A DNA stretch of 59,594 nucleotides from Canicola haemoglobinophilus (GCF_002015075.1 NZ_MUXZ01000041.1:1-59594); one strand, 5' to 3'; positions 7,489-16,920 are shown, counted from the stretch's first letter. Notes: generated by a model from the sequence alone, not told the origin. Numbers and translations: made by a program.

Positions 7489-9528
7489 TTAGTTCATAAT
7501 ACCCTTATGGCGTAGCAAGGCATCTAACTTCGGTTCACGACCTCTAAAGCGTTTGAATAATGTCATCGGTTCTTCTGAACCACCGCGAGTTAAGATTTCA
7601 TCTAAAAATGAATGCCCCGTTTCTGCATTAAAAATACCTTCTTCTTCAAAACGAGAATAGGCATCAGCAGATAAAACTTCAGCCCAAAGATAGCTGTAAT
7701 ATCCTGCCGAATATCCGCCAGCAAAAATATGACTAAAGCTATGAGGGGTTCTCGCCCAATCGACACCTTTAATGACTGCCACTTCAGCTTTAACTTGTTT
7801 TAATGTATCTAAGATTTGATTTTGTTTACTCGCATCAAAATAGTGATGTAAACGGAAGTCAAACAAGCCAAACTCTAACTGACGTAAAACAAATATTGCA
7901 GCTTGGAAGTTTTTGGCTTTCAATAATTGCTCTAATTTTTCTTTTGGTAATGGCTCTCCTGTTTCATAATGACCAGAAATAAATGCTAGCGCCTCTTCTT
8001 CCCAGCACCAATTTTCTAAAAATTGACTTGGTAATTCCACTGCATCCCAAGGAACACCATTAATTCCCGCAACATCAGCCACATCAATTTGAGTAAGCAT
8101 ATGATGAATACCATGTCCAAACTCATGGAATAAGGTTGTGACTTCATCATGGGTAAATAGCGCAGGTTTATCCCCAATTGGCGCATTGAAATTACAAGTA
8201 AGAGAGGCCACAGGTTTTTGAATTGTTCCATCAGCTTTACGCTTGCGACCAATACAATCATCCATCCAAGCGCCACCACGTTTATTTTCTCTTGCATAGA
8301 GATCTAAATAAAAACTTCCTCTGATTTCATTGGTTTCATCAATTAAATCAAAGAAACGCACATCTTTATGCCAAGTTTCTACATCAAAACGCTCAACAGC
8401 ACGAATATTGAAAATACGTTTCATTAATTCAAATAATCCAGAAATGACTTGATTTTCAGGGAAATAAGGGCGAAGTTCCTCATCGCTAATTGAATACAAA
8501 TGTTGTTTTTGTTTTTCGCTATAGAAGGTAATATCCCAAGGCTCAAGTGCGGTGATATTATAATTTTTTTCACAAAATGCTTGTAATTCAGCTAATTCTT
8601 TTTGTCCTTGTGCTTTTGAACGCTGTGCTAAATTATCAAGAAAATCTAAGACTTGCTGAGGATTTTCTGCCATTTTTGTGGCAAGAGAGAGCTCAGTATA
8701 AGTATCAAAACCTAATAGGTGAGCAAGCTCAACACGCAAGGTCAAAATTTCTTGCATCACATCTGTATTATCCCATTTCCCTGCATTTGGTCCCTGTTCG
8801 GATGCTCGAGTAACAAAAGCACGATACATTTCTTCACGTAACTTTCTATTTTCACAATAAGTCATAACAGGCAAATAACTTGGAAACTCAAGAGTAAAGC
8901 GATAACCTGTAAGCCCCTTAGATTGTGCAGATTGTTTTGCTGCTTGTAATGCACTTTCAGGCAAACCAGTTAATTCCTCTTCGTTTTCAACAATCTTCTC
9001 CCAGCCCATTGTTGCATCCAATACATTATTACTGAATTGGGCATTTAGTTCAGATAAGCGAGCAACAATTTCGCCATATCTTTGTTGTTTTTCTTTAGGT
9101 AGAGAAATTCCAGATAATTCAAAATCACGCAACGCATTTTCTATCGACTTTTTTTGCGCTACGGTATATTGTGCAAATTCTGGGCTATTTTTCAGTTGCA
9201 TATAGGCATTATATAAACCTTCATGTTGCCCTAGCCAAGTGCTGTATTCGGAAAGAAGAGGTAAGCAAGCCTGATAAGCATCACGCAATTCAGGGCTATT
9301 TTTTACCGCATTTAAATGAGAAACAGGCGACCAAGCACGACTTAGTTTTTCCCCTTCATCACTTAACACTTGAATAAAATTATCCCAAGTGAAGTGCGGT
9401 TGCTTTAAGACATTTTCTATTTTTTCACGATTTTGTTGAATTAAGGTTTCAATTGCGAGTTGAATATGTTCTGGCTTAATTTTTGAAAATTGTGGTAGTT
9501 CTGAATAGGTTAATAATGGGTTAGACAT
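7489..9528 (-). CDS. prlC: Oligopeptidase A
   Basis: This zinc metallopeptidase of the M3 family is 679 residues (E. coli 680). The active-site motif HEFGH lies near residue 470, with the third zinc-binding Glu region (GVPWDAVELPSQFLENW) shortly after. The protein has no signal peptide and degrades short peptides, including cleaved signal peptides, in the cytoplasm. The N-terminus MSNPLLTYSELPQFSKI matches the family start, and GGATT lies before the ATG. It is a single gene, convergent with the xthA unit. One uptake signal sequence sits inside the coding region near 9392. Confidence 0.95.
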   Translation of the reverse strand: MSNPLLTYSELPQFSKIKPEHIQLAIETLIQQNREKIENVLKQPHFTWDNFIQVLSDEGEKLSRAWSPVSHLNAVKNSPELRDAYQACLPLLSEYSTWLGQHEGLYNAYMQLKNSPEFAQYTVAQKKSIENALRDFELSGISLPKEKQQRYGEIVARLSELNAQFSNNVLDATMGWEKIVENEEELTGLPESALQAAKQSAQSKGLTGYRFTLEFPSYLPVMTYCENRKLREEMYRAFVTRASEQGPNAGKWDNTDVMQEILTLRVELAHLLGFDTYTELSLATKMAENPQQVLDFLDNLAQRSKAQGQKELAELQAFCEKNYNITALEPWDITFYSEKQKQHLYSISDEELRPYFPENQVISGLFELMKRIFNIRAVERFDVETWHKDVRFFDLIDETNEIRGSFYLDLYARENKRGGAWMDDCIGRKRKADGTIQKPVASLTCNFNAPIGDKPALFTHDEVTTLFHEFGHGIHHMLTQIDVADVAGINGVPWDAVELPSQFLENWCWEEEALAFISGHYETGEPLPKEKLEQLLKAKNFQAAIFVLRQLEFGLFDFRLHHYFDASKQNQILDTLKQVKAEVAVIKGVDWARTPHSFSHIFAGGYSAGYYSYLWAEVLSADAYSRFEEEGIFNAETGHSFLDEILTRGGSEEPMTLFKRFRGREPKLDALLRHKGIMN

Positions 9529-9669
9529 AAAAAATCCTTAAATAATAGCTAGCTATTTTGAGTAAAAAGTTCTGAATAGATTGGGAATCATTTTACAAAA
9601 TCAAGGTTGAAAAATCTAAAAAAAATGCGCATAATTGAAAACTATTTTTATTTTTTATTAGTTGGCTAT

Positions 9670-10032
9670 ATGAAAATTGTTTATTTAGGCTTTGGTTTTA
9701 TTTTTCTAGCATTAGGTATCCTTGGTATTGTTATGCTCGGACTACCTGGTTTCCCTTTTTTATTGTTGACTGTTTTTTGTTTTAGTCGAGGTTCAGATCG
9801 TGTACATAACTGGTTTCTACAAACAGAAATATATAAAAAACACGTTCTACCTTTTAAAGAAAACAGGGGAATGTATAAGAAGACCAAATACAATATTTTG
9901 ATTTTTGCCACTATTATGATGGCAATCGCTTTTTACTTTACGCCGAGTATGGTTGGAAAGGTCGTTATTCTGATAGCTTTAGTTATTAAATATTGGTATT
10001 TCTTTTTTAAAATTAAAAATTTAGAAAGTTGA
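9670..10032 (+). CDS. YbaN-family (DUF454) inner membrane protein
   Basis: A 120-residue membrane protein with hydrophobic segments near residues 5-38, 70-88 and 92-110. The motif LGILGIV-LGLPGFPFLLLTVFCFSRGS is the DUF454 signature (E. coli YbaN). Function is unknown. The start is uncertain: ATG at 9670 fits the family best but lacks a clear ribosome-binding site, while ATG at 9625 would add 15 residues. It is a lone gene divergent from prlC with its own terminator. Confidence 0.75.
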   Translation: MKIVYLGFGFIFLALGILGIVMLGLPGFPFLLLTVFCFSRGSDRVHNWFLQTEIYKKHVLPFKENRGMYKKTKYNILIFATIMMAIAFYFTPSMVGKVVILIALVIKYWYFFFKIKNLES

Positions 10033-10041
10033 TTAGTCTTT

Positions 10042-10079
10042 AAAAAAAGAACCGCACTTTGTTGTGCGGTTTCTTTTTT
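10042..10079 (+). terminator. Bidirectional terminator between the YbaN-like gene and tnaB
   Basis: ACCGCAC / GTGCGGT with a 6-base loop is flanked by an A run on one side and TTTCTTTTTT on the other, so it can act on both strands. One half is an uptake signal sequence. Confidence 0.75.
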
Positions 10080-10096
10080 GAACTTCTAAACATTAT

Positions 10097-11326
10097 TTAT
10101 CCTTTGAAAGCCGGTAACATACCAAACATGGATAGGAAGTGGAATAGTGCGGTAACTATACCAAATAGAATCACTAATAAAATAGTGACATTTCCCCCTC
10201 CAACCATAAATCCTTGTTTACCATTAGCTAATTTGCGAGATTTATAAGCTAATAATGCAGGGATAATGCAAGCCCAAATCGTTGCTACAGCTCCAGCATA
10301 ACCAATGGCTTTTAAGAAACCTAATGGGAATGCAACAGACAAGATTAATGGCGGAAGGAAAGTAACAGCCCAAGATTTCGTTCTTCCAACTTTGCTATCA
10401 TCAAATTTAAATAGGTCAGCTAAGAAGTCAAATACGCCCAATCCTACGCCAATAAATGAAGATAAAATGGCAGCAATAGAGAAGGCATTAATAGCTTGTT
10501 TGACTGAAGCTGATTCAATTACATTGCTTAATGCGCCTAATAACACATCTAAATTACCATCGCTGGCAATAACTGGTGCAAATTGATCTCTTGGTAAATT
10601 GCCAAAAATAGATAGAACCCAAAGTAAATAAAGCGCTAAAGCAATAGTGGTTCCACCTAAAATAGCTAGTTTAGCTTTATTTTCATTTTTATAGTAGGCT
10701 CTCATTGTGGCTACGGAGTGATGATAACCGAAGGAGGTTAAAGCAACTGGTAATAAACCCATTGCGTAAATTGCGTAGCTATTTTCAGTGCTGGAATTTG
10801 TATTAAGCAACACGGCTAAATCAATGTTTTTGGTTAAGCCAAATACGCTAAATACAAAGGAGAGTGCCATAAAAATAATTAAGATAACGGAAATACGATC
10901 GACGATACGAGTTGAATGCCAAACAAAGAAAGAGAAAACCAAGACGAAGATAATTGACCAAACTCGAGAGTCAAGGCTAATCATTTCACTTGTCAGCCCA
11001 CTTAAGATACTGCCTGATGCTGTGGTGTAGGCGTAAAGGAGAATACCGCCTACAAAGTAAACAGATAAGTTATTTATAATGTTGACATTATTACCCAATA
11101 AGTTTTTGGTTACCGTATTAAAAGAAGCACGGAAATCAAAATGTTTATATGCTTCAAGTAATAACCAACCAGATAATGTCATACAAAGCATGGTAAATCC
11201 AATTGTCAAAATTGACCAAATAGTCCATGCACCAGCGCCTGATGTAGGTAAACCTAACATACCTGCACCGACACAGATACTCGCTATAATGCAAGCGCCG
11301 CCGAAAATAGAAGGTGTCTTTTGCAT
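10097..11326 (-). CDS. tnaB: Aromatic amino acid permease, low-affinity tryptophan transporter
   Basis: This 409-residue HAAAP-family permease has about eleven hydrophobic segments. The start PSIFGGACIIASICVGAGMLGLP is the substrate-binding first helix of Mtr/TnaB/TyrP. It lies downstream of tnaA on the same strand, the place of tnaB in the enterobacterial tna operon, so tryptophan is the likely substrate. TyrP-type tyrosine uptake is the alternative. An uptake-sequence terminator separates it from tnaA, so expression may be reduced relative to tnaA. An AAAGG lies 10 bases before the ATG. Confidence 0.88.
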   Translation of the reverse strand: MQKTPSIFGGACIIASICVGAGMLGLPTSGAGAWTIWSILTIGFTMLCMTLSGWLLLEAYKHFDFRASFNTVTKNLLGNNVNIINNLSVYFVGGILLYAYTTASGSILSGLTSEMISLDSRVWSIIFVLVFSFFVWHSTRIVDRISVILIIFMALSFVFSVFGLTKNIDLAVLLNTNSSTENSYAIYAMGLLPVALTSFGYHHSVATMRAYYKNENKAKLAILGGTTIALALYLLWVLSIFGNLPRDQFAPVIASDGNLDVLLGALSNVIESASVKQAINAFSIAAILSSFIGVGLGVFDFLADLFKFDDSKVGRTKSWAVTFLPPLILSVAFPLGFLKAIGYAGAVATIWACIIPALLAYKSRKLANGKQGFMVGGGNVTILLVILFGIVTALFHFLSMFGMLPAFKG

Positions 11327-11350
11327 AATTTAGAACCTTTAAAAAATCTA

Positions 11351-11387
11351 TAAAAAAACACCGCACTTTTAATTCAAAGTGCGGTGT
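11351..11387 (-). terminator. Terminator between tnaA and tnaB
   Basis: Inverted uptake signals, CACCGCACTTT and AAAGTGCGGTG, are followed by seven T on the minus strand. It lies inside the tna operon and should lower tnaB transcription. Confidence 0.75.
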
Positions 11388-11393
11388 CAAATT

Positions 11394-12809
11394 TTAAACT
11401 TCTTTCAATCTAGCCGTGAAATGACGCAATACTTTTGGCTCATAAGTAAAATCTAAGCCTTTAATATTTTTTGCATTCTCTTTCACTTGTTTAAATGCTT
11501 CGATAATGAAGTCCATGTGTGTTTGCGTATAGGTTGCACGAGGAATAGTTAAACGTAACAATTCCGCTGGGCAAGGTAATTGTTTACCTGTTTTTGGATC
11601 ACGACCTAATAGGAAAGAACCAATTTCTACCGCACGGATACCTGCTACTTTATATAGTTCACAAGCTAAAGCTTGAGCAGGGAATTGTTCCGCTGGAATA
11701 TGTGGTAATAATTTACCTGCATCCACAAAGGCAGCGTGTCCACCCGGTTGCTGGCAAACAACACCAATTTCTTCTAAACCTTGCACAAGGTATTCAATTT
11801 GGTTAATACGATAAGCTAACCAGTCTTGACGCATACCATCACGTAAACCAACAGCTAGACGTTCCATAGCCCCACCTTCTAAACCACCATAGGTAGGGAA
11901 GCCTTCTTGTACTACGCAAAGCGTGCGGCATTCGTTATAAACATCCTCCATTGAGCTATCTTTAAAGCAGAGTAATCCGCCCATTGGTACCATAGCATCT
12001 TTTTTCGCTGACATAGCTAAGGCATCTGCATATTTATAGCTTTCGTAAGTGATTTGCTCAATTGTCCAGTCTTTATATTCTGGTTCACGTTGTTGAATGA
12101 AGTAAGCATTTTCAGCAAAGCGAGCAGAGTCCATTACTACAGGAATGTCATATTTGCGAGCGATCTGATACATGGCTTTCATATTAGCAAGAGAAACTGG
12201 TTGCCCGCCTGCAGAGTTACAAGTAATAGTACATACAATGTAAGGAACATTATTTGCACCTACTTCTAAGATGCCTTGTTCTAATTTTTCTAAATCAAAA
12301 TTACCTTTGAAATCATGTTCAACACCAGTATCAAAAGCTTCTTTAATATAAGTGTTACGAACAGTTGCGCCATTCAATTGGCTATGACCTTGTGTAGTAT
12401 CAAAGAAGTAGTTAGAGAAAACCACCATTTTGCTACGATCTAAGCCTTTTTCTTGTTCACGCTTTTTGATCAAGACAGGAATATAAACTTGCTCAGCTCC
12501 ACGACCTTGGTGGGTTGGAATAGTATATTCATAACCAAAGATTTCTTTAACAGCATTAGCAAGTGCGTAGTAGCTGCGGCTTCCACTATAAGCCTCATCA
12601 CCTCTTAACATCGCAGCTTGCATATCTTGAGTAACGGCACCTGTGCCACTATCAGTTAATAGATCGATAAAAATATCTTCACTGTCTAATAAAAATGGGT
12701 TCATCCCCGCTTTTAAAATAGCTTCTTCACGATAAGCTCTTGTAGTACGTTTTACAGGTTCAATAACGCGAATACGGAATGGTTCTGGTAAGTGTTTAAA
12801 ATTTTCCAT
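11394..12809 (-). CDS. tnaA: Tryptophanase
   Basis: TnaA is a pyridoxal-phosphate enzyme that splits tryptophan into indole, pyruvate and ammonia. The protein is 471 residues, the same length as E. coli TnaA, and shows very high similarity: EPFRIRVIEPVKRTTR at the start, the HQGRGAEQ segment, and SAKKDAMVPMGG containing the PLP-binding lysine near residue 270. The start follows GAGGATC. It is preceded by the short tnaC leader frame and followed by tnaB. Intact sequence predicts an indole-positive strain able to use tryptophan as a carbon and nitrogen source. Confidence 0.97.
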   Translation of the reverse strand: MENFKHLPEPFRIRVIEPVKRTTRAYREEAILKAGMNPFLLDSEDIFIDLLTDSGTGAVTQDMQAAMLRGDEAYSGSRSYYALANAVKEIFGYEYTIPTHQGRGAEQVYIPVLIKKREQEKGLDRSKMVVFSNYFFDTTQGHSQLNGATVRNTYIKEAFDTGVEHDFKGNFDLEKLEQGILEVGANNVPYIVCTITCNSAGGQPVSLANMKAMYQIARKYDIPVVMDSARFAENAYFIQQREPEYKDWTIEQITYESYKYADALAMSAKKDAMVPMGGLLCFKDSSMEDVYNECRTLCVVQEGFPTYGGLEGGAMERLAVGLRDGMRQDWLAYRINQIEYLVQGLEEIGVVCQQPGGHAAFVDAGKLLPHIPAEQFPAQALACELYKVAGIRAVEIGSFLLGRDPKTGKQLPCPAELLRLTIPRATYTQTHMDFIIEAFKQVKENAKNIKGLDFTYEPKVLRHFTARLKEV

Positions 12810-12869
12810 GATGAGATCCTCAAATAATAATTGATAAAAAATGAATGTGTCTTCCCGAATAGGAACTGA

Positions 12870-12959
12870 TTATTTGTATTGAGGAATTATGGGAAAGTAG
12901 AGGGAGAGTTTAGGATCTATCAGTATCCAAACTTGATTTGGCGATAAAACTGTTGTCAC
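12870..12959 (-). CDS. tnaC: Tryptophanase operon leader peptide TnaC
   Basis: A 29-codon frame starts at GTG 12959, with GAGGG about 8 bases before it, and stops at TAA 12870-12872, 60 bases before tnaA. It has a single Trp at residue 11, Asp at 15 and Pro at 23. The spacing Trp+4 Asp and Trp+12 Pro is exactly that of E. coli TnaC (W12, D16, P24), the residues that cause tryptophan-dependent ribosome stalling and block Rho termination. Unlike E. coli, the frame continues six codons past this proline. Being too short for routine ORF calling, it is identified from position, motif spacing and ribosome-binding site. Confidence 0.85.
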   Translation of the reverse strand: MTTVLSPNQVWILIDPKLSLYFPIIPQYK

Positions 12960-13049
12960 GGCTTATCCCTCTTTGTAGACATGAAATATAACTTATTTCT
13001 AACAGTAGAGATGATAATTTAAGCAAGTTTTTTGTCATCTAAAAAATGT

Positions 13050-13075
13050 CAAAGTTGTGATCTCAGTCAAATTTT
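13050..13075 (-). promoter_or_regulatory. CRP-like site upstream of tnaC
   Basis: On the minus strand, TTTGA-CTGAGA-TCACAA closely matches the CRP consensus TGTGA-N6-TCACA (the right half is perfect). It lies about 100 bases upstream of tnaC, as in the catabolite-controlled E. coli tna promoter. Confidence 0.65.
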
Positions 13076-13080
13076 TCAGC

Positions 13081-13113
13081 AAAAAAATAGGGCTCAACAA
13101 AATAGAGCCCTAT
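13081..13113 (-). terminator. Terminator after pta
   Basis: A perfect 9-base stem ATAGGGCTC / GAGCCCTAT is followed by seven T on the minus strand, downstream of pta. Confidence 0.85.
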
Positions 13114-13148
13114 AAGTGCTAAAAGTGCGGTGTTATTTTACGATGATT

Positions 13149-15287
13149 TTATTGTGTTGCTTGGATTGCAGTTAATGCAATGGTGTACACAATATCATCA
13201 ACTAATGCACCACGAGATAGGTCATTAACTGGCTTACGCATACCTTGTAGCATAGGACCAATAGACACTAAGTCTGCAGAACGTTGCACCGCTTTATAAG
13301 TTGTATTACCTGTATTTAAGTCTGGGAATACAAATACTGTCGCTTTACCTGCAACTGGTGAGTTTGGTGCTTTAGATTTCGCCACATCTTCCATTACCGC
13401 AGCATCATATTGTAATGGGCCATCGATTAATAAATCAGGACGTTTTTCTTTAGCTAAACGAGTTGCTTCTTTTACTTTCTCAACATCAGCACCAGAACCT
13501 GAAGTGCCTGTAGAGTAGGAGATCATCGCTACTTTTGGCTCAATACCAAATGCTTTGGCAGAATCTGCAGATTGGATTGCAATCTCAGCTAATTGTTCTG
13601 CCGTTGGATCTGGGTTAACTGCACAGTCACCATAAACAAGCACTTGATCAGGTAATAACATAAAGAAGATTGAAGAAACAATCGAGTTACCTGGCGCAGT
13701 TTTAATGATTTGCATTGGTGGGCGAATTGTATTTGCTGTAGTATGTACCGCACCTGAAACAAGACCATCTACTTCATTAGCTTCAAGCATCATAGTCCCT
13801 AATACAACAGCATCTTCTAATTGCTCACGAGCAGAAGTTTCAGTCATACCTTTCGCTTTACGCAACTCCACTAAACGAGCTACATAGTTTTCACGCACAG
13901 AGGCTGGATCAATAACAGTAATACCTTTACCTAACACAACGCCTTGAGCTTCCGCAACACGTTTAACATCTTCAGGATTTGCTAATAGGATACATTCTGC
14001 GATACCACGCTCAGCACAAAGGCTAGCTGCTTTAACTGTACGAGGTTCGTCGCCTTCAGGTAATACAATACGTTTTTTCGCAGCACGAGCTAATTCCGTT
14101 AATTGGAAGCGGAATGCTGGTGGCGATAAACGGCGGGTACGAGTTGATGCGGCAACTAAATTCTCAATAAAGGATGCCTCAAATTGCTCACTAGTATATT
14201 GTTTAATATTTTCAATACGTTCTTTATCATCAACAGGCACTTCAAGATTGAAACTTTGGAGTGCTAAAGCTGTCTGCCATGTATTGCCTTCAATGCGGAA
14301 AATTGGTAAGCCGGTATTTTCAAATGCAGGTTGGCATAATTTTTTGATTTGGCTATCAATTTTATAACCGCCAGTTAATAAAATACCACCTAATTCAATA
14401 CCGTTAGTTGCAGCAAGTGCTGAGGCGGCTAGTACATCTGGACGATCCGCAGAAGTAACCAATAGGCTACCTGTTTTGAAGTGTTCAACCATATTTTGTA
14501 ATGAACGAGCACAGAAAGTAATACCACGGATACGGCGAGTTTTAATATCGCCTTCGTGTAAAATAGATGCACCTAAATGGTTAACTAAATCAATTACTCG
14601 AGTAGCAATCAATTCTGCATTCCATGTTACACAAGCAAGCACTTTAATTGGGCTCTTTTCAAATAGTTTATAAACTTCTTGAACATTGTTATGGCTATGT
14701 TGATAAGCATCAAAAATTTCACTCAAGTCTGGGCGAGTACGTCCAGATTCATCAATTGGTGCATTAAATTTATTAATCACAACGCCAAGTAAATTTGGAT
14801 TGTGTTTTCCACCAAATTGAGATGCTGCCGCTTCGATACGCTCTTTTAATTCAGCTGGCGTTTCGGTTGCAGGCGCTGCAACTAAGACGATTTCAGCATC
14901 TAATGCTTGTGCAATTTCGTAGTTAATGCTATTTGCATAACCATGCTTACGTGTTGGAACTAAGCCTTCAACAATAATTAAATCATTGTTTTTCGCTAAT
15001 TGTTGATGATTTTCAACGATTTTTTCCAGTAATACATCAGACTGATTTTGACCGATAAGATTTTCAGCAACACTCAACATAAATGGTTCAGCTGTTTCAA
15101 GTGTTGTACTTGTACGAACAATAGATGTAGTGCGGTCTAATTTATCTTCGTCTGTGCTTGGTTGTGAAATTGGTTTCATAAAACCAATTTTTGCACCTTT
15201 TTGCTCAAGAGCATGGATTAAACCTAGACTGACACTGGTTAAACCAACACCAGCACTGATAGGAATAAGGATAATAGTACGTGACAT
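13149..15287 (-). CDS. pta: Phosphate acetyltransferase
   Basis: This enzyme interconverts acetyl-CoA and acetyl phosphate in overflow and anaerobic metabolism. At 712 residues it is the long, three-domain form (E. coli 714): an N-terminal CobQ/BioD-like region starting SAGVGLTSVSLGLIHALE, a central DRTGG-type region (about 225-335) and the C-terminal catalytic PTA domain from about residue 390 (motifs RIVLPEGDEPRT, GLVSGAVHTTANTIRP, SYSTGTSGSGADVEKV). It lies downstream of ackA on the same strand with a 66-base gap holding a terminator-like hairpin, so read-through or a second promoter is expected. Confidence 0.97.
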   Translation of the reverse strand: MSRTIILIPISAGVGLTSVSLGLIHALEQKGAKIGFMKPISQPSTDEDKLDRTTSIVRTSTTLETAEPFMLSVAENLIGQNQSDVLLEKIVENHQQLAKNNDLIIVEGLVPTRKHGYANSINYEIAQALDAEIVLVAAPATETPAELKERIEAAASQFGGKHNPNLLGVVINKFNAPIDESGRTRPDLSEIFDAYQHSHNNVQEVYKLFEKSPIKVLACVTWNAELIATRVIDLVNHLGASILHEGDIKTRRIRGITFCARSLQNMVEHFKTGSLLVTSADRPDVLAASALAATNGIELGGILLTGGYKIDSQIKKLCQPAFENTGLPIFRIEGNTWQTALALQSFNLEVPVDDKERIENIKQYTSEQFEASFIENLVAASTRTRRLSPPAFRFQLTELARAAKKRIVLPEGDEPRTVKAASLCAERGIAECILLANPEDVKRVAEAQGVVLGKGITVIDPASVRENYVARLVELRKAKGMTETSAREQLEDAVVLGTMMLEANEVDGLVSGAVHTTANTIRPPMQIIKTAPGNSIVSSIFFMLLPDQVLVYGDCAVNPDPTAEQLAEIAIQSADSAKAFGIEPKVAMISYSTGTSGSGADVEKVKEATRLAKEKRPDLLIDGPLQYDAAVMEDVAKSKAPNSPVAGKATVFVFPDLNTGNTTYKAVQRSADLVSIGPMLQGMRKPVNDLSRGALVDDIVYTIALTAIQATQ

Positions 15288-15310
15288 AATAAGCCTTAAA
15301 TAATGTTGTT

Positions 15311-15340
15311 AAAAAAGAAACTGCCGAATTTATCGGCAGC
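15311..15340 (-). terminator. Hairpin between ackA and pta
   Basis: CTGCCGA / TCGGCAG with a 5-base loop and TTTCTTTTTT on the minus strand, just after the ackA stop. It probably reduces transcription into pta. Confidence 0.7.
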
Positions 15341-15353
15341 TTGTGAATTTAAA

Positions 15354-16550
15354 TTAGAAACTTAAACGAGCAGTATCTTGTGCAATAACAAGTTCTTCGT
15401 TTGTTGGGATAACCATTGCGACTGGGGTATTGTCAGCTGTAATTACACCTTCATTACCGAAACGAGCAGCTAAGTTTTTCTCATTATCAACTTTATAACC
15501 AAATAGTTTTAAATGATTTAAAGTATTTTGACGAACTAAAAATGAGTTTTCACCGATACCGCCAGTAAAGACAATCGCATCTAAATTTTCACCAATAACA
15601 GCCATGTATGAACCGATATATTTTGCTAAACGATAGCAGAACACATCTAATGCACGTTTTGCAGCATCTTCTTTGTCATAATTATCTTCAGAATAACGAC
15701 AATCGCTTGTTACTTCAGTTAAACCTAATAAACCTGATTTTTTAACTAAAGTTTCTTCAATCTGAGCAACTGACATACCTAACGTATTGTGCATATAGAA
15801 AATAATTGCTGGATCAAGATCGCCAGAACGTGTGCCCATGACTAAACCTTCTAATGGAGTAAAGCCCATTGAAGTATCAATACATTCACCATGACGAATA
15901 GCCGCAACAGATGCACCGTTACCTAAATGGCAAGTAATTACATTAACTTTATCTTCAGCTACATTTAAGCGTTTTGCAGCTTCACGGCTTACAAAGTAGT
16001 GGCTAGTTCCGTGCATACCATAACGACGAACACCATGCTCTTTGTATAAAGAATATGGAAGAGCATATAAGAATGCTTCTTCTGGCATTGTTTGGTGGAA
16101 TGCAGTATCAAATACGGCTACGTTATTCTCTTTTAAATGAGGGAATGCTTTAAACGCTTCTTCGATACCGATTAAATGAGCTGGGTTATGAAGAGGAGCA
16201 AACTCAGCTGCATCTTTAATACCTTGAATAACTTCATCAGTAATCACAACAGATTTAGTATATTTCTCGCCGCCGTGAACAATACGGTGACCGATAGCTG
16301 CGATTGAGTTTTTAAGATCTTCAGTTAAGATATTTGAAACGATAAAGTTTAATGCTTCACTGTGTGCTGCACCGGCACCTAAATCTGCATTACCTTTCTC
16401 ACCGTTAAGTTTCCACTTAATGCGAGCATCTGGTAAGTAGAACGCTTCTGCTAAACCTGATAATTTTTCATCACCTGAAACAGGATCAAGGATAGCGAAT
16501 TTTAAAGATGAACTACCGCAGTTAAGGATTAGGACTAATTTTTGAGACAT
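15354..16550 (-). CDS. ackA: Acetate kinase
   Basis: AckA converts acetyl phosphate and ADP to acetate and ATP. The protein is 398 residues (E. coli 400) with all family motifs: LVLILNCGSSSLKFAI at the N-terminus, GHRIVHGGEKY, FDTAFHQTMP, HLGNGASVAAI, MGTRSGDLDP and FTGGIGENS near 330. It precedes pta as in E. coli. The conserved neighbour on the other side, yfbV, is displaced here by three extra genes. The leader upstream of the ATG carries an unusual terminator-like hairpin (see separate entry). Confidence 0.97.
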   Translation of the reverse strand: MSQKLVLILNCGSSSLKFAILDPVSGDEKLSGLAEAFYLPDARIKWKLNGEKGNADLGAGAAHSEALNFIVSNILTEDLKNSIAAIGHRIVHGGEKYTKSVVITDEVIQGIKDAAEFAPLHNPAHLIGIEEAFKAFPHLKENNVAVFDTAFHQTMPEEAFLYALPYSLYKEHGVRRYGMHGTSHYFVSREAAKRLNVAEDKVNVITCHLGNGASVAAIRHGECIDTSMGFTPLEGLVMGTRSGDLDPAIIFYMHNTLGMSVAQIEETLVKKSGLLGLTEVTSDCRYSEDNYDKEDAAKRALDVFCYRLAKYIGSYMAVIGENLDAIVFTGGIGENSFLVRQNTLNHLKLFGYKVDNEKNLAARFGNEGVITADNTPVAMVIPTNEELVIAQDTARLSF

Positions 16551-16920
16551 ACGTGACCTATCTTGAAAGTTAAGTTAAAAAAGAAATTCATTTGCTCAAA
16601 AAACACACTAAGCAAATGAATTGACATAAAAGTCTTTGACTTGCATAGAATACACTTTTCAGCTAATAAAATAAATTAGCAAAATTAAAAAATGCGACTT
16701 TAATCAAAAAAAACTGCAAATTTTCAAAAAAAATTGCTATGTAACCTCGGTTAAAAATAAATAACCTCCCTATTGCTAAGTCTTGCTAAATGATGCAAAT
16801 TGCTCTAAAACTACTGGATAGATTGTCTTTTATCCCTGTAAGAATGAAATCTAATCTATATCAGCTAACTTTTCAATGACTTAAGAACCATAGATAAACT
16901 GCAACTTCGGAGGTATAAAA
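16551..16920. other. Intergenic control region upstream of ackA
   Basis: No gene is seen in these 370 bases between two divergent units. It holds the ackA leader hairpin at 16585-16622. Minus-strand TATTCT at 16647-16652 is a possible ackA -10 box. Plus-strand TTGACA at 16621-16626 and TAGAAT at 16646-16651 are spaced too widely (19) for a strong promoter. The stretch 16680-16760 is rich in A and T tracts. GGAGG at the right end is the ribosome-binding site of the next gene. Confidence 0.5.
16574..16622 (-). promoter_or_regulatory. Terminator-like hairpin in the ackA leader
   Basis: A perfect 12-base inverted repeat, AATTCATTTGCT / AGCAAATGAATT (16585-16596 and 16611-16622, 14-base loop), is followed on the minus strand by TCTTTTTT. 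It sits 35 bases before the ackA ATG and has no upstream minus-strand gene to terminate. This suggests leader attenuation or an mRNA-stabilising 5' structure. Confidence 0.5.

Noticed and set aside
9607..9669. A longer N-terminus for the YbaN-like protein
   Set aside because: The TTG at 9607 and ATG at 9625 add residues absent from the family; ATG 9670 fits better, although its ribosome site is weak.
16621..16651. A strong plus-strand promoter TTGACA-N19-TAGAAT before the 16921 gene
   Set aside because: The spacing of 19 is poor and the distance to the gene (270 bases) is long; kept only as a note.
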